DNA of 20,096 nt, from NCBI GenBank assembly GCA_024635855.1, contig JAGXHZ010000075.1, positions 1 through 20,096 of the forward strand, in the 5' to 3' direction. The DNA is from Sulfuricurvum sp. GTDB lineage: Bacteria > Campylobacterota > Campylobacteria > Campylobacterales > Sulfurimonadaceae. Within the stretch, counting starts at the first letter, position 1. Every line of letters begins with the position of its first letter. This document shows, piece by piece, positions 5,064 through 14,445 of the stretch. A model generated the notes under the pieces. The model saw only the letters and a list, made by a program, of their open reading frames with translations. It did not search any database and was not told the origin of the DNA. A program made the position numbers and the translations under genes.

Positions 5064-7259
5064 ATGGCAAAAATCATTTGGTCAGTAATTGATGAAGCAC
5101 CGGCACTAGCGACATATTCGCTACTTCCAATCGTAAATGCATTCACACAAGCCGCAGGCGTTGAAGTTGTAACAAGTGATATTTCACTTGCAGGTCGCGT
5201 TATCGCTACATTTCCCGAACGTATGAGCGATGCGCAACGTATTGAGGACAATCTTGCACAGTTGGGTGTTATCGCAACTGAGCCAGATGGCAACATCATC
5301 AAACTCCCTAATATTTCTGCTTCTATTCCACAGCTTAAAGCGTGTGTTGAAGAACTTCAAGGTCAAGGTTACGATCTTCCTAACTACCCTGAAGAACCAA
5401 AAACAGATGAAGAAAAAGAGATTTTTGCTCGTTATGCAACGTGTCTTGGTTCTGCGGTAAATCCGGTTCTTCGTGAAGGTAATTCAGATCGTCGTGCAGC
5501 CATTGCGGTTAAAAACTTCGCTAAGAAAAATCCTCACAAGCTTCGTGCATGGGATGAGGGTTCAAAAACCCGTGTTGCGCACATGAACAGCGGTGATTTC
5601 TATGCAAATGAGCAATCAATCACTAAAAAAGGTGACGGTAAAGTCGTTATTGCACTCAACGGTAACGTTCTTAAAGAGATCAATGCAGTTGACAAAGAAG
5701 TGCTTGACGGTACGTTCATGAGTGTAAAAGCATTCCGTTCATTTATTGCTGATTCGATTGCTGAAGCGAAAGAAAAAAATATTCTTTGGTCAATCCATCT
5801 TAAAGCAACCATGATGAAAGTTTCTGACCCAATCATGTTTGGTCATGCGGTTGAAGTATTCTTTAAAGATGTATTTGCAAAATATGGTGCAGAGTTCAAA
5901 GAGATCGGTGTTAGTGCTAATCTTGGTTTGGGCGATCTTTACAAAAAATTGGCTAAATTACCTGCTGATAAAAAAGCGGAAATTGAAGCGGCTATTATGG
6001 CTGTTTACCCAACACAACCTGCTATGGCAATGGTTGATTCGGATAAAGGTATCACAAACCTTCACGCGTCAAACGATGTTATTATCGATGCATCTCTTCC
6101 GGTAGTTGTACGTGACGGCGGTAAAATGTGGAATCCAGCGGGTAAAGTAGAGCAATGTGTTGTGACTATTCCTGACCGTTGTTATGCAACCATGTACGCA
6201 GAATGTATCGAAGATTGTAAGAAAAATGGTCAGTTCGACGTTACCACTATGGGTTCTGTTTCAAATGTCGGTTTGATGGCTCAAAAAGCAGAAGAGTACG
6301 GTTCACATCCGACAACTTTTGAGCTTGCAGAAGACGGTGTAGTTACAGTAACTGATGACAGCGGCGTACTGATGACTTTCAACGTAGAAAAAGGTGATAT
6401 CTGGCGCATGTCTCGTGCGAAAGATATTCCGATCAAAGACTGGGTACGTCTTGCAGTAGAGCGTGCAGAGATCGAAAATGTTCCGGTTGTGTTTTGGTTG
6501 GATGAGAATCGTGCACACGATGCTGAAATTATCAAAAAAGTAAACGAGTACCTTCCTGAGTTTAACAAATCAGGAATTGAGTACCATATTATGGCTCCTG
6601 AAGTTGCGATGGCGTTTTCATTGAAACGTGTACGTGCAAGCGAGAATACCATTTCAGCAACAGGAAATGTTCTTCGTGACTATTTGACGGACTTGTTCCC
6701 TATCTTAGAGCTTGGAACATCGGCTAAAATGCTCTCAATCGTTCCTCTTCTTGCAGGCGGTGGATTGTTTGAAACGGGTGCAGGCGGATCGGCTCCTAAA
6801 CACGTTGAGCAATTCGTAAACGAAGGTCACCTTCGTTGGGATTCATTGGGTGAATTCTTGGCATTGGCTGAGTCACTTCGTCATATCAACAAAACGAAAA
6901 AAGACAACAAGTTGACTGCACTTACCGCAGCATTAGATGAAGCAAACGCGGCATATTTAGACAACAACAAAGAGCCATCACGTAAAGCAGGTGAGCCAGA
7001 TAATAAAGCAAGTCACTTTTTCCTTGCACAATACTGGGCAAAAGCATTGGCTGAGCAAACAACAGATGCAGAACTTGCGTCTAAATTTACTTCAGTTGCT
7101 AAAACTCTTACTGAAAATGAAGCTAAAATTATGGAAGAACTTCTCAGCGTAGAAGGAAAACATCAAGATATCGGTGGTTATTATCACCCTGATCTTGCAA
7201 AAGTAACAGCGGCAATGCGCCCAAGCACAACATTGAATGCAATTATTGCATCAATTTAA
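5064..7259 (+). CDS. icd: Monomeric NADP-dependent isocitrate dehydrogenase
   Basis: 731 aa, the size of monomeric (IDH-II) enzymes rather than the roughly 400-aa dimeric type. It starts with KIIWSVIDEAPALATYSLLP, which is diagnostic. The substrate loop LGSAVNPVLREGNSDRR (128-144) carries the Ser/Asn/Arg set that binds isocitrate in this family. Further conserved blocks are KATMMKVSDPIMFG (247-260), DSDKGITNLHASND (325-338), VVRDGGKMW, TMGSVSNVGLMAQKAEEYG (395-413) and FWLDENRAHD (477-486). The enzyme interconverts isocitrate with 2-oxoglutarate plus CO2 using NADP(H); in an rTCA organism it works as a carboxylase, using the 2-oxoglutarate made by OorDABC. It has a strong RBS and its own promoter and is followed by a terminator-like hairpin, so it may be expressed partly apart from mdh-oorC. 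Confidence 0.95.
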   Translation: MAKIIWSVIDEAPALATYSLLPIVNAFTQAAGVEVVTSDISLAGRVIATFPERMSDAQRIEDNLAQLGVIATEPDGNIIKLPNISASIPQLKACVEELQGQGYDLPNYPEEPKTDEEKEIFARYATCLGSAVNPVLREGNSDRRAAIAVKNFAKKNPHKLRAWDEGSKTRVAHMNSGDFYANEQSITKKGDGKVVIALNGNVLKEINAVDKEVLDGTFMSVKAFRSFIADSIAEAKEKNILWSIHLKATMMKVSDPIMFGHAVEVFFKDVFAKYGAEFKEIGVSANLGLGDLYKKLAKLPADKKAEIEAAIMAVYPTQPAMAMVDSDKGITNLHASNDVIIDASLPVVVRDGGKMWNPAGKVEQCVVTIPDRCYATMYAECIEDCKKNGQFDVTTMGSVSNVGLMAQKAEEYGSHPTTFELAEDGVVTVTDDSGVLMTFNVEKGDIWRMSRAKDIPIKDWVRLAVERAEIENVPVVFWLDENRAHDAEIIKKVNEYLPEFNKSGIEYHIMAPEVAMAFSLKRVRASENTISATGNVLRDYLTDLFPILELGTSAKMLSIVPLLAGGGLFETGAGGSAPKHVEQFVNEGHLRWDSLGEFLALAESLRHINKTKKDNKLTALTAALDEANAAYLDNNKEPSRKAGEPDNKASHFFLAQYWAKALAEQTTDAELASKFTSVAKTLTENEAKIMEELLSVEGKHQDIGGYYHPDLAKVTAAMRPSTTLNAIIASI

Positions 7260-7267
7260 ATTTTGCA

Positions 7268-7296
7268 CGGTTGGGGGAATTCCCCGATCGTTTTTT
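7268..7296 (+). terminator. Rho-independent terminator-like hairpin after icd
   Basis: Stem CGGTTGGGG/CCCCGATCG (7268-7276/7282-7290; nine pairs including two G-U), loop GAATT, then six T residues (7291-7296). It starts 9 nt after the icd stop, on the coding strand, and may be a full or partial stop before mdh. Confidence 0.75.
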
Positions 7297-7319
7297 ATCT
7301 GTAGAGTTACTCTATAGAT
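7297..7319 (+). promoter_or_regulatory. Second hairpin in the icd-mdh gap
   Basis: ATCTGTAGAG/CTCTATAGAT (7297-7306/7310-7319) forms ten pairs with one G-U around a TTA loop, immediately after the terminator T-tract and followed by AAAA. The right arm contains TATAGAT, which could double as a -10 for mdh. The role is not known; a 5' stabiliser or processing site for the mdh-oorC mRNA is possible. Confidence 0.45.
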
Positions 7320-7360
7320 AAAAGGCGATAAAATCGTCTTTTGACACTAGGAGTTCAAAT

Positions 7361-8317
7361 ATGGGAAAAGGTAAACGTGTTGGAATTGTTGGAGCCGGTA
7401 ATGTAGGTTCAACAATCGCATATTCTTTAGCAATGTTAGGGACTTGTCATGAGATCATCTTACGTGACAATAAAATGGAAATCGCAAAAGGTAAAGCCCT
7501 TGATATGTCGCAAGCTGCAGCTGCGGTAAGATCTCATACTGTTGTAAGCGTTGCTGAAAAAATGTCTGATTTGACGGATTGTGATATCGTGGTTATTACC
7601 GCAGGAAGTCCTCGTCTTCCTGGAATGAGTCGTGATGACTTATTGATGATTAATGCAAAAATCACCCGTGAAGTGGTTGCAGGTATTGCAAAATATTCGC
7701 CTAATGCTATTATCATTATGGTTTCAAATCCTCTTGATGTAATGACCTACGTTGCTCTTCGTGAAAGCGGATTTGAGCGCAGTCGTGTTATTGGAATGGC
7801 TGGAATTTTGGACAGCGCACGTATGGCCGCCTTTATCCAAGAGAAACTAGGCTATGGCGGTGGACAAATCCGTGCTTCCGTTATGGGCGGTCATGGCGAT
7901 GTCATGGTTCCATTACCTCGTTATTCGACGGTTGCAGGGGTTCCTCTTTCTGATTTATTGACCCAAGATGAGATTGACGGAATCGTTCAACGCACACGAA
8001 AGGGCGGTGCAGAGATTGTTGCATTGTTACAAACAGGGTCAGCGTATTATGCCCCTGCAAAATCAACAGCTATTATGATTGAAGCAATTTTGAAAGATAC
8101 CAAACAAATCCATGCATGCGCTGTCTATTTAGACGGTGAATACGGTTATAACGATGTTGTCAGCGGTGTTCCTGTTATGTTAGGTGCCAATGGAGTAGAA
8201 AAAATCATTCAGATTACTTTGAATGATGCGGAAAAAAAGATGTTCGCTGATTCTTGTCAATCCGTACAAACGCTGATTGATACTCTTAACACCAATAATT
8301 TTTTTCAAGGAGAATAA
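7361..8317 (+). CDS. mdh: NAD-dependent malate dehydrogenase (LDH-like type)
   Basis: 318 aa. Rossmann motif GAGNVGS (residues 11-17), with Asp36 at the end of the second strand indicating NAD rather than NADP preference. The substrate loop SPRLPGMSR has Arg85, which marks malate/oxaloacetate specificity where lactate dehydrogenases have Gln, and Arg91. Also seen are VSNPLDVMT (Asn123), DSAR (Asp151, Arg154) and the catalytic His178 in MGGHGD. Reaction: malate + NAD to oxaloacetate + NADH; in the rTCA direction it reduces oxaloacetate. AGGAG (7349-7353) precedes the ATG. It is the first gene after the hairpin pair; its stop lies 2 nt before the fumC ATG and the fumC RBS is inside its 3' end. 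Confidence 0.95.
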   Translation: MGKGKRVGIVGAGNVGSTIAYSLAMLGTCHEIILRDNKMEIAKGKALDMSQAAAAVRSHTVVSVAEKMSDLTDCDIVVITAGSPRLPGMSRDDLLMINAKITREVVAGIAKYSPNAIIIMVSNPLDVMTYVALRESGFERSRVIGMAGILDSARMAAFIQEKLGYGGGQIRASVMGGHGDVMVPLPRYSTVAGVPLSDLLTQDEIDGIVQRTRKGGAEIVALLQTGSAYYAPAKSTAIMIEAILKDTKQIHACAVYLDGEYGYNDVVSGVPVMLGANGVEKIIQITLNDAEKKMFADSCQSVQTLIDTLNTNNFFQGE

Positions 8318-8319
8318 AC

Positions 8320-9711
8320 ATGGGTTTTCGCATAGAAAAAGACACAATGGGGGAAGTTCGAGTTCCGAATGATACCTACTGGGGAGCGCAAACACAGCGT
8401 TCATTGGAAAACTTTCAAATTGGTGAAGAAAAAATGCCATACGAAATCACTCGTGCATTTTCTCTATTGAAAAAAGCGGTTGCTTTGGTCAACTGTGATC
8501 TTGGTATGTTAAGTAAAGAAAAAGCCGATGCTATTGCGCAAGCGGCGGATGAGATGCTTGATGGAAAACTCGACGCACATTATCCTCTTGTCGTTTGGCA
8601 AACGGGTTCAGGTACACAATCCAATATGAATAACAATGAAGTATTGGCTGCTCGTGCGACTGAAATTTTGGGTGGTGATTTTAGAACCCAAAAATTGGTT
8701 CATCCTAATGATGATGTCAATAAATCACAAAGTTCAAATGATACGTATCCTACTGCATTGCATGTTGCGGCGATTATTGCAGTGGAAACACGTCTTCTCC
8801 CTGCTATTGATCATTTGCGTTCAACACTTGATGCAAAAGCCAAAGAGTTTAATGATATCGTTAAAATTGGACGTACTCATTTACAAGACGCTACTCCGTT
8901 AACTCTTGGTCAAGAGATTAGCGGTTGGGTTGAGATGCTCAATAAATGCGAAAAAATGGCAAAAACTTCACTCGAATCCGTTCGTGAACTTGCTCTTGGC
9001 GGAACAGCTGTTGGGACAGGGCTTAATGCTCATCCAGAGTTGGGAGAGCGTGTAGCTGTAAAACTTACAGAGCTTACCGGGCATCAGTTTGTGACTGCTC
9101 CAAATAAGTTTCATGCTCTAACCTCTCATGATGCGCTTGTATTTGCCCACGGTGCACTTAAAGCACTTGCGGCGGATATGATGAAAATCGCCAACGACGT
9201 TCGCTGGTTAGCATCAGGACCTCGTTGCGGTATCGGTGAAATCACCATTCCGGAAAACGAGCCGGGTTCATCGATTATGCCGGGTAAAGTAAATCCGACT
9301 CAAAGTGAAGCGGTAACGATGGTCGCCTGCCAAGTAATGGGGAATGACGCGACAATCGGTTTTGCGGCAAGTCAAGGAAATTTCGAGCTTAATGTCTTTA
9401 AGCCAGTTATCGCCTATAACTTCTTGCAATCGGTTCGTTTATTAGCCGATTCGATTGTGTCGTTCAATGATAATTGTGCGGTTGGAATTGAGCCGGTTCG
9501 TGAGCAAATCGACCATTATCTCAACAACTCGCTGATGTTGGTTACGGCTCTTAATCCGTACATCGGATATGAAAATGCAGCGAAAATCGCTAAAACAGCC
9601 CATAAAGACAATTCGACACTTCGAGCAACGGCGATCAAGCTAGAGCTTATGAGTGGTGAAGATTTCGACAAATACGTCATCCCTGAAGAGATGACAAGAC
9701 CAATCGCGTAA
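8320..9711 (+). CDS. fumC: Fumarate hydratase, class II
   Basis: 463 aa, the normal length for the iron-free tetrameric class. The active site is complete: [14 protein letters not shown] (95-108), [17 protein letters not shown] (128-144), [10 protein letters not shown] with catalytic His187 (184-193), and the signature [11 protein letters not shown] (316-326) with the catalytic Ser in the flexible loop. It reversibly hydrates fumarate to malate, linking mdh to a fumarate reductase/succinate dehydrogenase that is not in this window. Its ribosome binding site AAGGAG (8308-8313) overlaps the end of mdh, so it is surely co-transcribed. The stop is 20 nt before sucC. Confidence 0.96.
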   Translation: MGFRIEKDTMGEVRVPNDTYWGAQTQRSLENFQIGEEKMPYEITRAFSLLKKAVALVNCDLGMLSKEKADAIAQAADEMLDGKLDAHYPLVVWQTGSGTQSNMNNNEVLAARATEILGGDFRTQKLVHPNDDVNKSQSSNDTYPTALHVAAIIAVETRLLPAIDHLRSTLDAKAKEFNDIVKIGRTHLQDATPLTLGQEISGWVEMLNKCEKMAKTSLESVRELALGGTAVGTGLNAHPELGERVAVKLTELTGHQFVTAPNKFHALTSHDALVFAHGALKALAADMMKIANDVRWLASGPRCGIGEITIPENEPGSSIMPGKVNPTQSEAVTMVACQVMGNDATIGFAASQGNFELNVFKPVIAYNFLQSVRLLADSIVSFNDNCAVGIEPVREQIDHYLNNSLMLVTALNPYIGYENAAKIAKTAHKDNSTLRATAIKLELMSGEDFDKYVIPEEMTRPIA

Positions 9712-9731
9712 ACTTAAACAGGAGGAAATAA

Positions 9732-10901
9732 ATGAATATTCATGAATATCAAGCAAAAGAGTTGTTCAAAAAGTACAATGTACCGACAGTACGCGGTCAT
9801 ATTGTATTTACACCCGATGAGGCGGTAAAAGCAGCACAAGAGTTAGGTGGCAATATTTGGGTTGTTAAAGCTCAAATTCATGCTGGCGGACGCGGATTGG
9901 GCGGAGGTGTTAAATTGGCACGCTCAACGGCTGAAGTACGTGCTTTAGCGGCTGAAATTTTAGGAATGACACTTGTTACTCACCAAACAGGTCCTGAGGG
10001 AAAATTGGTACAAAAAGTTTACATCGAAGAGGGTGCAGACATCCAAAAAGAGTACTATCTTGGACTTCTTCTTGATCGTGCACTTGAAATGCCTATTATG
10101 ATGGCATCCACCGAGGGTGGTATGGCAATCGAAGATGTTGCGCACAATACACCTGAAAAAATTATCAAAGTTGCTATTGACCCATTAACTGGTTTCCAAC
10201 CGTTCCATGGTCGTAAATTGGCGTTTGGTTTGGGTCTTCCAACCGAAGAGATCAATACGTTTATCAAATTTGCATCCGCATTGTATAAAGTGTATATGGA
10301 TCATGATGCAGAGATGATCGAGATCAATCCATTGGTCAAAACTGGCGATGGCAAATTCTTGGCATTGGATGCAAAAATGGGCTTTGACAACAATGCGTTG
10401 TATCGTCAAGATCAAGTCCGTGAAATGCGCGATTTGAGTGAAGAAGAGCCAACCGAAATCGAAGCGGACAAATACGGTTTGAGTTACATCAAACTCGATG
10501 GAAATGTTGGATGTATGGTTAACGGAGCAGGGCTTGCCATGGGAACGATGGATACCATCAACTACGAGGGCGGAAAACCTGCAAACTTCCTTGATGTCGG
10601 CGGCTCGGCAAGTGCCCAAACGGTTGCAAAAGGGTTTGATATTATTCTCAAAGATCCAAACGTAAAAGTAATTTTTGTTAATATTTTTGGTGGAATCGTC
10701 CGTTGTGACCGTGTTGCTAACGGAATTATTGAAGCAACAAAAATTACGAATGTCAATGTACCCATTATCGTTCGTCTCGATGGTACCAACGCCATCGAAG
10801 CGGCAGATATTTTGAATAATGCCGGAATTGCAAACATCGTAGCAGCAACTGATCTTGCAGACGGCGCACGCAAAGCCGTAGCAGCAGCGAAAGGAGAATA
10901 A
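9732..10901 (+). CDS. sucC: Succinyl-CoA synthetase (ADP-forming) beta subunit
   Basis: 389 aa. N-terminal ATP-grasp domain beginning [17 protein letters not shown], nucleotide-binding [18 protein letters not shown] (46-63), the metal-binding region [20 protein letters not shown], and the C-terminal CoA-ligase part with FLDVGGSA and [11 protein letters not shown]. It forms the alpha-beta enzyme with the downstream SucD, making succinyl-CoA from succinate, CoA and ATP in the reductive direction, or ATP in the oxidative one. A strong AGGAGG (9720-9725) is 6 nt upstream of the ATG. Only 3 nt separate it from sucD. Confidence 0.96.
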   Translation: MNIHEYQAKELFKKYNVPTVRGHIVFTPDEAVKAAQELGGNIWVVKAQIHAGGRGLGGGVKLARSTAEVRALAAEILGMTLVTHQTGPEGKLVQKVYIEEGADIQKEYYLGLLLDRALEMPIMMASTEGGMAIEDVAHNTPEKIIKVAIDPLTGFQPFHGRKLAFGLGLPTEEINTFIKFASALYKVYMDHDAEMIEINPLVKTGDGKFLALDAKMGFDNNALYRQDQVREMRDLSEEEPTEIEADKYGLSYIKLDGNVGCMVNGAGLAMGTMDTINYEGGKPANFLDVGGSASAQTVAKGFDIILKDPNVKVIFVNIFGGIVRCDRVANGIIEATKITNVNVPIIVRLDGTNAIEAADILNNAGIANIVAATDLADGARKAVAAAKGE

Positions 10902-10904
10902 TAA

Positions 10905-11780
10905 ATGTCAATTTTGGTCAACAAAGATACAAAAGTTATCGTTCAAGGTTTTACAGGTAAAGAGGGCACTTTCCATGCAGAGCAATGTATGGCTTATGGT
11001 ACTAAAATCGTTGGTGGTGTAACACCGGGTAAAGGTGGTCAAGAACACTTAGGACAACCGGTATTTAATACCGTTTCCGAAGCAGTCGCAGCTACTGGTG
11101 CTACGGTTTCTATGATTTTTGTTCCACCTGCTTTTGTTTCGGATGCAGTGATGGAAGCAGCGGATGCAGGGATTACTCTCGCGGTTATTATTACTGAGGG
11201 TGCACCGGTTAAAGACATGATGTTTGCAAAAGCATACGCTGTCAAAAAAGACATGATGACTATCGGGCCAAACTGTCCGGGAATTATTACGGCTGATGAG
11301 TGTAAAATCGGGATTATGCCGGGCTTCATCTTTAAAAAAGGGAACGTGGGCTTGATCTCTAAATCCGGTACATTGACCTACGAATCTGCAAACCAAGTTG
11401 TTAAAGAGGGCTTTGGTATTACGACGGCTGTCGGTATCGGCGGCGATCCGATTATCGGTTTGAGTTACAAGCAATTGTTGCCAATGTTCGAAGCTGACCC
11501 TGAGACTCATGCTATCGTTATGATCGGTGAAATCGGCGGTGATTTGGAAATCCAAGCAGCAGCGTACATCAAAGAGCACATCACGAAACCGGTTGTTGCT
11601 TTTATCGCGGGTCAAACAGCACCGGCTGGTAAACGTATGGGTCATGCGGGTGCTATTATCTCTGGAAGTGCGGGTACTGCGCAGGAGAAAATGGCAGCAC
11701 TAGAAGCCGCAGGAGTTACGGTTGTCGTTTCTCCGGCAGATATTGGCAAAGCAATTGCCAAGGTAATGGCGGCATTATGA
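10905..11780 (+). CDS. sucD: Succinyl-CoA synthetase alpha subunit
   Basis: 291 aa. CoA-binding Rossmann domain ([16 protein letters not shown], 13-28; GGVTPGKGG, 37-45), then IGPNCPGII (120-128), SKSGTLTYE (152-160), and [17 protein letters not shown] with the phosphohistidine His247. The phospho-His carries phosphate between ATP on SucC and succinyl phosphate. Product succinyl-CoA is the substrate of the OorDABC enzyme encoded three genes downstream, so the order follows the pathway. Its stop overlaps the next ATG by 4 nt (ATGA). Confidence 0.96.
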   Translation: MSILVNKDTKVIVQGFTGKEGTFHAEQCMAYGTKIVGGVTPGKGGQEHLGQPVFNTVSEAVAATGATVSMIFVPPAFVSDAVMEAADAGITLAVIITEGAPVKDMMFAKAYAVKKDMMTIGPNCPGIITADECKIGIMPGFIFKKGNVGLISKSGTLTYESANQVVKEGFGITTAVGIGGDPIIGLSYKQLLPMFEADPETHAIVMIGEIGGDLEIQAAAYIKEHITKPVVAFIAGQTAPAGKRMGHAGAIISGSAGTAQEKMAALEAAGVTVVVSPADIGKAIAKVMAAL

Positions 11781-12076
11781 TTCATACTTTTGAAGTAGCT
11801 AATGTACGTTGTGGCGGTTGTGCTAATACGATTACAAAAGAGCTTCAAAAGTTTGGATTTAACGACGTGAGTGTTGATCTATCGTGCGAGCCTCGGAAAG
11901 TAACAGTAGAAGCTGCTGACGAGGCGCAATTAGCACAGGTTCAAGCGATATTAAGAAACCTCGGTTATCCTCTTAGTACAGAGGAAAATGGCGGTCTTGA
12001 TAATGCTGCATTAAAAGTCAAGAGCTTTGTCTCTTGTGCTGTTGGTAAATTTTCAAACGAAAAAACGTCAGATTAA
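11777..12076 (+). CDS. Heavy-metal-associated (HMA) domain protein in the rTCA operon
   Basis: 99 aa. Residues 1-66 are an HMA fold (CopZ/Atx1-like, beta-alpha-beta-beta-alpha-beta) with the metal-binding C12-G-G-C15 in [10 protein letters not shown] and the usual C-terminal LGYPL. The motif is CGGC rather than the common MxCxxC. Residues 67-99 are an extension with another Cys (C87 in [11 protein letters not shown]), plus C37 within the fold. Family members bind Cu(I), Zn or similar soft metals and pass them on. It overlaps sucD by 4 nt and precedes oorD by 22 nt, so it is inserted inside the carbon operon and translated with it. A role for it in the Oor iron-sulfur enzyme is speculation; no partner transporter is nearby. 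Confidence 0.85.
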   Translation: MIHTFEVANVRCGGCANTITKELQKFGFNDVSVDLSCEPRKVTVEAADEAQLAQVQAILRNLGYPLSTEENGGLDNAALKVKSFVSCAVGKFSNEKTSD

Positions 12077-12098
12077 TTTCAAATTGTGAGGAGAATAG

Positions 12099-12428
12099 AT
12101 GTTTAAAACGATCAATCCCGGTAATGTCCCTGTATGGGTCAACACCGACAACTGTAAAGCATGTGATATCTGTGTATCAGTATGTCCATCTGGAGTACTT
12201 GGTATGCGTTATGAGCCAACATCGACATTGGGTGCAATGATTTCAATCGATCATCCGGAAGCATGTATCGGCTGTAATGAGTGTGAACTCACATGTCCGG
12301 ACTTTGCTATTTATGTTGCGGATAAAGCAGATTATAAATTTGCAAAACTTACCGATGATTCTAAAGCTCGTCAAGCGGCTATTATCGCTAATAAGTATAT
12401 GTCTTTAGACCAAGCAGGAGTGAAATAA
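12099..12428 (+). CDS. oorD: 2-oxoglutarate:ferredoxin oxidoreductase, delta (ferredoxin) subunit
   Basis: 109 aa. Two 4Fe-4S binding motifs of the bacterial ferredoxin type: C19-x2-C22-x2-C25-x3-C29-P and C56-x2-C59-x2-C62-x3-C66-P. The order delta-alpha-beta-gamma is the arrangement known from Campylobacter/Helicobacter oorDABC. The subunit moves electrons between the TPP site on OorB and external ferredoxin or flavodoxin. GAGGAG lies just upstream of the start. Its TAA shares one base with the oorA start (TAATG), implying coupled translation and fixed stoichiometry. Confidence 0.94.
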   Translation: MFKTINPGNVPVWVNTDNCKACDICVSVCPSGVLGMRYEPTSTLGAMISIDHPEACIGCNECELTCPDFAIYVADKADYKFAKLTDDSKARQAAIIANKYMSLDQAGVK

Positions 12429-13582
12429 TGGCACGAGAAGTAATTTCTACCGGTAATGAATTATCGGCATTAGCAGCATTTGATGTTGAATGTATGTTTT
12501 TTGGGGGGTATCCAATCACCCCTTCGTCGGAAGTAATGCATGAAATGTCAGATCTTTTACCGACAGTCGGCGGTAAATTTATCCAGATGGAAGATGAGAT
12601 TGCAGGTATATCCGTTGCACTCGGCGCTTCAATGGCGGGTACAAAATCAATGACTGCTACATCAGGTCCCGGTATTTCACTTAAAGCGGAGCAAATCGGT
12701 TTGGCGTTCATCGCTGAAATCCCTTTGGTTATCGTTAACGTTATGCGTGGTGGTCCATCAACCGGTCTTCCAACACGTGTATCGCAAGCCGATATCGGTC
12801 AAGCACAGTATCCAACCCACGGTGACTATGCTTCAATCACTCTTTGTGCCGGTTCACTCGATGAGTGCTATACGCAAACAGTTCGCGGATTTAACTTAGC
12901 TGAAAAATATATGACTCCTGTTTTTGTTCTTTTGGATGAGACAGTAGGGCACATGCACGGAAAAGCGGTTATCCCTGATTTAGAAGAAGTAAAGGCCAAT
13001 ATTGTACGTCGTAAACGTTATGATGGACCAAAAGAGGATTACAAACCGTATAAAGCAGAAATGAATGAAGCAGCGGTTCTTAACCCTATGTTTGAAGGGT
13101 ATCGTTATCATATGACCGGTCTTCATCACGGTGAGACAGGTTTCCCAACAGAAGATGCTGATCAATGTCAATTTAACATCGCTCGTTTGATGGGGAAAAT
13201 CAATACAGTAGCCGCTGAGAATGATGGTCTTGATGATCTTCCAGACTATGAAGAATTTATGCTTGATGATGACTGTGATGTTGTTTTGATCGCATACGGT
13301 TCAATCAGTCGCGGTGCGAAAGAAGCGGTTGTTAAGCTTCGTGCAGATGGAATTAAAGCGGGATTATTCAGACCGATTACATTGTGGCCAAGTCCTGCAA
13401 AACGACTCAAAGAGATCGGTGATAAATTTGAGAAAATTTTCATTACTGAGCTTAATATGGGTCAATACATGAGAGAAATCGAGCGTGTTATGCACCGCAG
13501 CAATTTTGCTTCATTGCACAAAGCAAACGGTCGCCCAATTGCACCACTTGAGATGGTAGCTAAAGTTAAGGAGATGTTCTAA
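12428..13582 (+). CDS. oorA: 2-oxoglutarate:ferredoxin oxidoreductase, alpha subunit
   Basis: 384 aa. Conserved features of 2-oxoacid:ferredoxin oxidoreductase alpha chains: YPITPSSEVMHEM (28-40), MEDEIAGISVALGASMAGTKSMTATSGPG (54-82), and NVMRGGPSTGLPTRVSQAD (104-122), followed by the C-terminal transketolase-like domain (DVVLIAYGS). It forms the TPP-binding heterodimer with OorB and shapes the CoA/oxoacid pocket. The complex runs 2-oxoglutarate + CoA to succinyl-CoA + CO2, or the reverse carboxylation with reduced ferredoxin, the key rTCA step. The assignment to 2-oxoglutarate rather than pyruvate rests on the D-A-B-C order and the sucCD neighbour. One-base overlaps (TAATG) at both ends. 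Confidence 0.94.
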   Translation: MAREVISTGNELSALAAFDVECMFFGGYPITPSSEVMHEMSDLLPTVGGKFIQMEDEIAGISVALGASMAGTKSMTATSGPGISLKAEQIGLAFIAEIPLVIVNVMRGGPSTGLPTRVSQADIGQAQYPTHGDYASITLCAGSLDECYTQTVRGFNLAEKYMTPVFVLLDETVGHMHGKAVIPDLEEVKANIVRRKRYDGPKEDYKPYKAEMNEAAVLNPMFEGYRYHMTGLHHGETGFPTEDADQCQFNIARLMGKINTVAAENDGLDDLPDYEEFMLDDDCDVVLIAYGSISRGAKEAVVKLRADGIKAGLFRPITLWPSPAKRLKEIGDKFEKIFITELNMGQYMREIERVMHRSNFASLHKANGRPIAPLEMVAKVKEMF

Positions 13583-14436
13583 TGGCTTTTAATTATGATC
13601 AATATTTACGTGTAGAGAAAATGCCGACACTTTGGTGTTGGGGTTGTGGCGATGGAGTAATCCTAAAAGCGTGTATCCGTGCTATCGAAAAGATGCAATG
13701 GGATATGGATAAAGTATGTGTCGTATCGGGTATAGGTTGTTCTGGACGTTTTAGTTCATACATCAATTGTAATACAGTACACACAACGCATGGTCGTACA
13801 ATCGCCTATGCTACAGGTATCAAACTAACTCGTCCGGATGCGCACGTTATCGTCGTTGCAGGAGATGGTGACGGACTTGCTATCGGTGGTAACCATACGA
13901 TTCACGGATGTCGTCGTAATATCGATTTGAACTTTATTTTGATTAATAACTTCATCTACGGTTTGACCAATTCACAAATCTCACCAACGACTCCTCAGGG
14001 TATGTGGTGTGTATCGGCACAAAACGGTAATATCGACCCGACTTTTGATGCATGTAAGCTTGCTATTGGTGCAGGTGCTTCATTTGTAGCGCGTGAGAGT
14101 ATGCTTGACCCTAAAAAATTGGAAAAAATCTTTGTTAAAGGATTCTCTCATAAAGGATTCTCGTTCATGGATATTATGTCAAACTGCCATATTAACCTTG
14201 GTCGTAAAAACAAGATGGCAAGTGCGATGGAAAATCTTGAATGGATTGACAGCATTACTACACCATTGAAAAAATGGGAAGCATTAAGCCCTGAAGAGCA
14301 AATGAACAAATTCCCTACGGGCGTATTGCGTGAAGTCCAACAAGCTGAATATTGTGAAATGTATGACATGGTTATTGAAGCAGCACAAGGTAAGCGCGGA
14401 AAAATCACACAAGACGATTTTGCGAAAAAAATCTAA
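13582..14436 (+). CDS. oorB: 2-oxoglutarate:ferredoxin oxidoreductase, beta (TPP) subunit
   Basis: 284 aa. TPP/Mg-binding motif AGDGDGLAIGGNH (93-105) ending with NN at 122-123. Cluster-ligand cysteines in LWCWGCGDG (C19, C22) and GIGCSGR (C53), with a further Cys in MSNCHINLG later in the chain as the likely fourth. HGRTIAYATGIKL (70-82) and GLTNSQISPTTPQG (127-140) are typical of the KorB/OorB family. It carries the catalytic TPP and the proximal 4Fe-4S cluster. It starts on the oorA stop (TAATG) and is followed by oorC after 9 nt. Confidence 0.95.
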   Translation: MAFNYDQYLRVEKMPTLWCWGCGDGVILKACIRAIEKMQWDMDKVCVVSGIGCSGRFSSYINCNTVHTTHGRTIAYATGIKLTRPDAHVIVVAGDGDGLAIGGNHTIHGCRRNIDLNFILINNFIYGLTNSQISPTTPQGMWCVSAQNGNIDPTFDACKLAIGAGASFVARESMLDPKKLEKIFVKGFSHKGFSFMDIMSNCHINLGRKNKMASAMENLEWIDSITTPLKKWEALSPEEQMNKFPTGVLREVQQAEYCEMYDMVIEAAQGKRGKITQDDFAKKI

Positions 14437-14445
14437 GGAGAAACC

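Noticed and set aside
10185..10619. 144-codon open frame on the minus strand inside sucC
   Set aside because: Lies wholly antisense to a strongly conserved gene, has no recognisable domain and no RBS; a shadow frame.
11049..11645. 198-codon open frame on the minus strand inside sucD
   Set aside because: Cys/His/Arg-rich translation typical of an antisense shadow of a conserved gene; no domain seen.
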